Program-made: the position numbers and the translations under genes
In this document: positions 5,405-6,709 of the stretch, piece after piece
Numbering within the stretch: the first letter of the stretch is position 1
How the letters are laid out: the number at the start of each line of letters is the position of its first letter
Source: Pseudomonadota bacterium
GTDB taxonomy: Bacteria; Pseudomonadota; Alphaproteobacteria; Rhizobiales; Xanthobacteraceae
Assembly (NCBI GenBank): GCA_023392205.1
Contig: JAEVZN010000330.1
Span: 1 to 6,709 of the forward strand
DNA: 6,709 nt
Reading direction: 5' to 3'
Notes under the pieces: generated by a model
Database searches by the model: none
The model's input: only the letters and a program-made list of their open reading frames with translations
What the model was told of the DNA's origin: nothing

Positions 5405-6709
5405 CTAACCCTTGAACAACAAGGTACGGGTCAATTCGTCAAGGTGCTGCACCGCCTGCAGGGCGCTTGCGAGCCGCTCGCGCTCCCGCGACGAAAGCCG
5501 CTTCGTCGCCACCGCATTCACCGCCGCCTTGCCATGCTCGATATCGTCGAGTTGCTGCGCCAGGATCATTTCGACGAACACGCCATGCGCCTCGATCATC
5601 GCATCCAGATCGGTATCGCCGCCAAGACCCCTCGCCCGTACCCCCATCAGCCGCGCCGGCGTCGCGCGCTCCAGCACATGATGCCGGATGGCCAGCACGC
5701 GCGCCGCGGAGACAATGCCGAACAGGCCCGCACGCTTGAGATCGATGCGGCCATGCTGCGTGCGGATGCCGCCGAAGAAGGTCAGGCCGGACTCGATCTG
5801 TCCCGATGCCTCCACCAGAAGCTTCGCGAATTCGGCCTTTCCGCGCGCTGCTTCAAAGGCGTGCCGCCACAGGTTATCCGCCAGCGCGATCCGGCCATGC
5901 ACGCCGCGCAGGTCAAAAAAGATATCCACAGACAGAAGGTCGTCCGGCCGCGAGCGTCTGATCCACTCAAACACACGTGCGTGCCAGGTGGCGACCGAGC
6001 CGCGCCATTTCGGCTGGCTCGCCATGACGCCGCCCTTGCAATAGGGCACCCCCACCTCGTCCAGAATATCGGCGACATGCGTGCCAAGTGCGGCGAAGAA
6101 GCGGTCTTCCGGTCCGTCCGGCGCACCTTCCGCAAAGATGATCGCATTGTCCTGGTCCATCGCCAGCAGGCTTTCGCCGCGTCCTGCAGAACCCAGCACG
6201 GCCATCGCATAGGCACAGGGCGGGTCGCCCTGACCCGCCGCGCGCAACCGGTCTTCGGCGATGACCGCGGCCTGCCGCGTAAGTGCGCCCAGTTCGCGCG
6301 AGATGATGGCCGCGATGTCGCGGGCGGGCACGCCTTCGGCCATGAGCGATTCGGCGACATGCGGCAGCTTCGCCCAGGCGCGGCCGAGTGCCGGCACGTC
6401 CCGCGCCTCGTCGATCTCGTCGCCCAGCGACACCGCTTCGCCCGCGCGCAGGCGCAACAGATCGCGTGCGGAAATGGCGCCAACCACAAGGCCGCCCTCG
6501 TCGCTCACACCGAGATGGCGGATATGCAGCCGGCTCATCCGGCCGATCGCGCGATAGACAAAGGCCTCGGCCGGGACAGCGACGAGCGGTCTGCTGGTGA
6601 TGTCCGAAACGCATCGCGCAAGCGCGTCCTCGCCGCCGCTTGCCAATGCGCGCAGGATATCGCGTTCGGTCACGATGCCGGCCTGTGTGACGGCGAGCGG
6701 TGCGCCGGC
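5405..6709 (-). CDS. CBS-domain / DUF294 putative nucleotidyltransferase, N-terminus beyond the window
   Basis: Likely cytoplasmic regulatory protein. The frame stays open to the right edge: 12 codons precede the GTG at 6673, which sits inside a CBS motif (GIVTERDIL), so the true start lies outside. Numbering from that GTG, residues 1-10 are the end of one CBS domain and about 23-77 a second (DITSRPLVAV, then IRHLGVSDEGG, ending AISARDLLRL). CBS pairs usually bind adenine nucleotides. Residues about 105-260 form the DUF294 nucleotidyltransferase-like domain: GSAGRGES at 161-168 and DQDNAI at 173-178 give the GS...DxD signature, with a further acidic pair in VDIFFD (D250, D254). Residues about 285-420 fit the helical DUF294 C-terminal domain. 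The catalytic-type residues are all present, as in GlnD-like transferases, but the target is unknown. Full-length relatives often also carry an N-terminal cyclic-nucleotide-binding domain, which cannot be checked here. The TAG stop is 26 bp before the DsrE-family gene. Confidence 0.9.
   Translation of the reverse strand, partial: AGAPLAVTQAGIVTERDILRALASGGEDALARCVSDITSRPLVAVPAEAFVYRAIGRMSRLHIRHLGVSDEGGLVVGAISARDLLRLRAGEAVSLGDEIDEARDVPALGRAWAKLPHVAESLMAEGVPARDIAAIISRELGALTRQAAVIAEDRLRAAGQGDPPCAYAMAVLGSAGRGESLLAMDQDNAIIFAEGAPDGPEDRFFAALGTHVADILDEVGVPYCKGGVMASQPKWRGSVATWHARVFEWIRRSRPDDLLSVDIFFDLRGVHGRIALADNLWRHAFEAARGKAEFAKLLVEASGQIESGLTFFGGIRTQHGRIDLKRAGLFGIVSAARVLAIRHHVLERATPARLMGVRARGLGGDTDLDAMIEAHGVFVEMILAQQLDDIEHGKAAVNAVATKRLSSRERERLASALQAVQHLDELTRTLLFKG

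Noticed and set aside
6671..6673. GTG as the start of the DUF294 protein
   Set aside because: It encodes the valine inside a CBS-domain motif (GIVTERD) and the frame continues to the right edge.

Overview
This looks like a chromosomal stretch from a high-GC alphaproteobacterium, most plausibly of the Hyphomicrobiales/Bradyrhizobium-like group. The basis is GC-rich codon use, the style of the peptide-type ABC transporter, and a 'CCCTCTCC...GGAGAGGG' intergenic palindrome. The genus cannot be fixed from the sequence alone. There is no tRNA, rRNA, CRISPR array, insertion sequence or phage gene in the window, and I see no obvious composition break suggesting recent transfer.

Left part (1-4912, plus strand): four genes of one peptide/opine/nickel-class (Dpp/Opp/Gsi-type) ABC importer. 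In order they are a double ATPase whose N-terminal half lies off the left edge (1-1330), a twin-arginine-signal family-5 solute-binding protein (1380-2993), a DppB-type permease (3066-4022) and a DppC-type permease (4019-4912). The binding protein would capture substrate in the periplasm, the two permeases form the channel, and the fused ATPase supplies both nucleotide-binding domains. A 49-bp gap with a strong Shine-Dalgarno site precedes the binding protein. A 72-bp gap with a perfect 10-bp-stem hairpin separates it from the permeases, and the permeases overlap by ATGA. The substrate cannot be read from the sequence, and no catabolic gene is present to suggest one.

Right part (4920-6709, minus strand): a convergent two-gene unit read leftward. 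It consists of a CBS-domain/DUF294 nucleotidyltransferase-like protein, whose N-terminus lies off the right edge, followed after 26 bp by a small exported DsrE-fold protein carrying a CGPC motif. The two units meet tail to tail with 7 bp between stop codons, inside two overlapping, mutually exclusive inverted repeats.

Overall this is mostly an ordinary housekeeping/transport region. I did not find a convincing new system. The points most worth a second look are the secreted CGPC DsrE protein coupled to a DUF294 regulator, the paired cysteine quartets in the fused ATPase, and the hairpins at 3016-3040 and 4896-4936.
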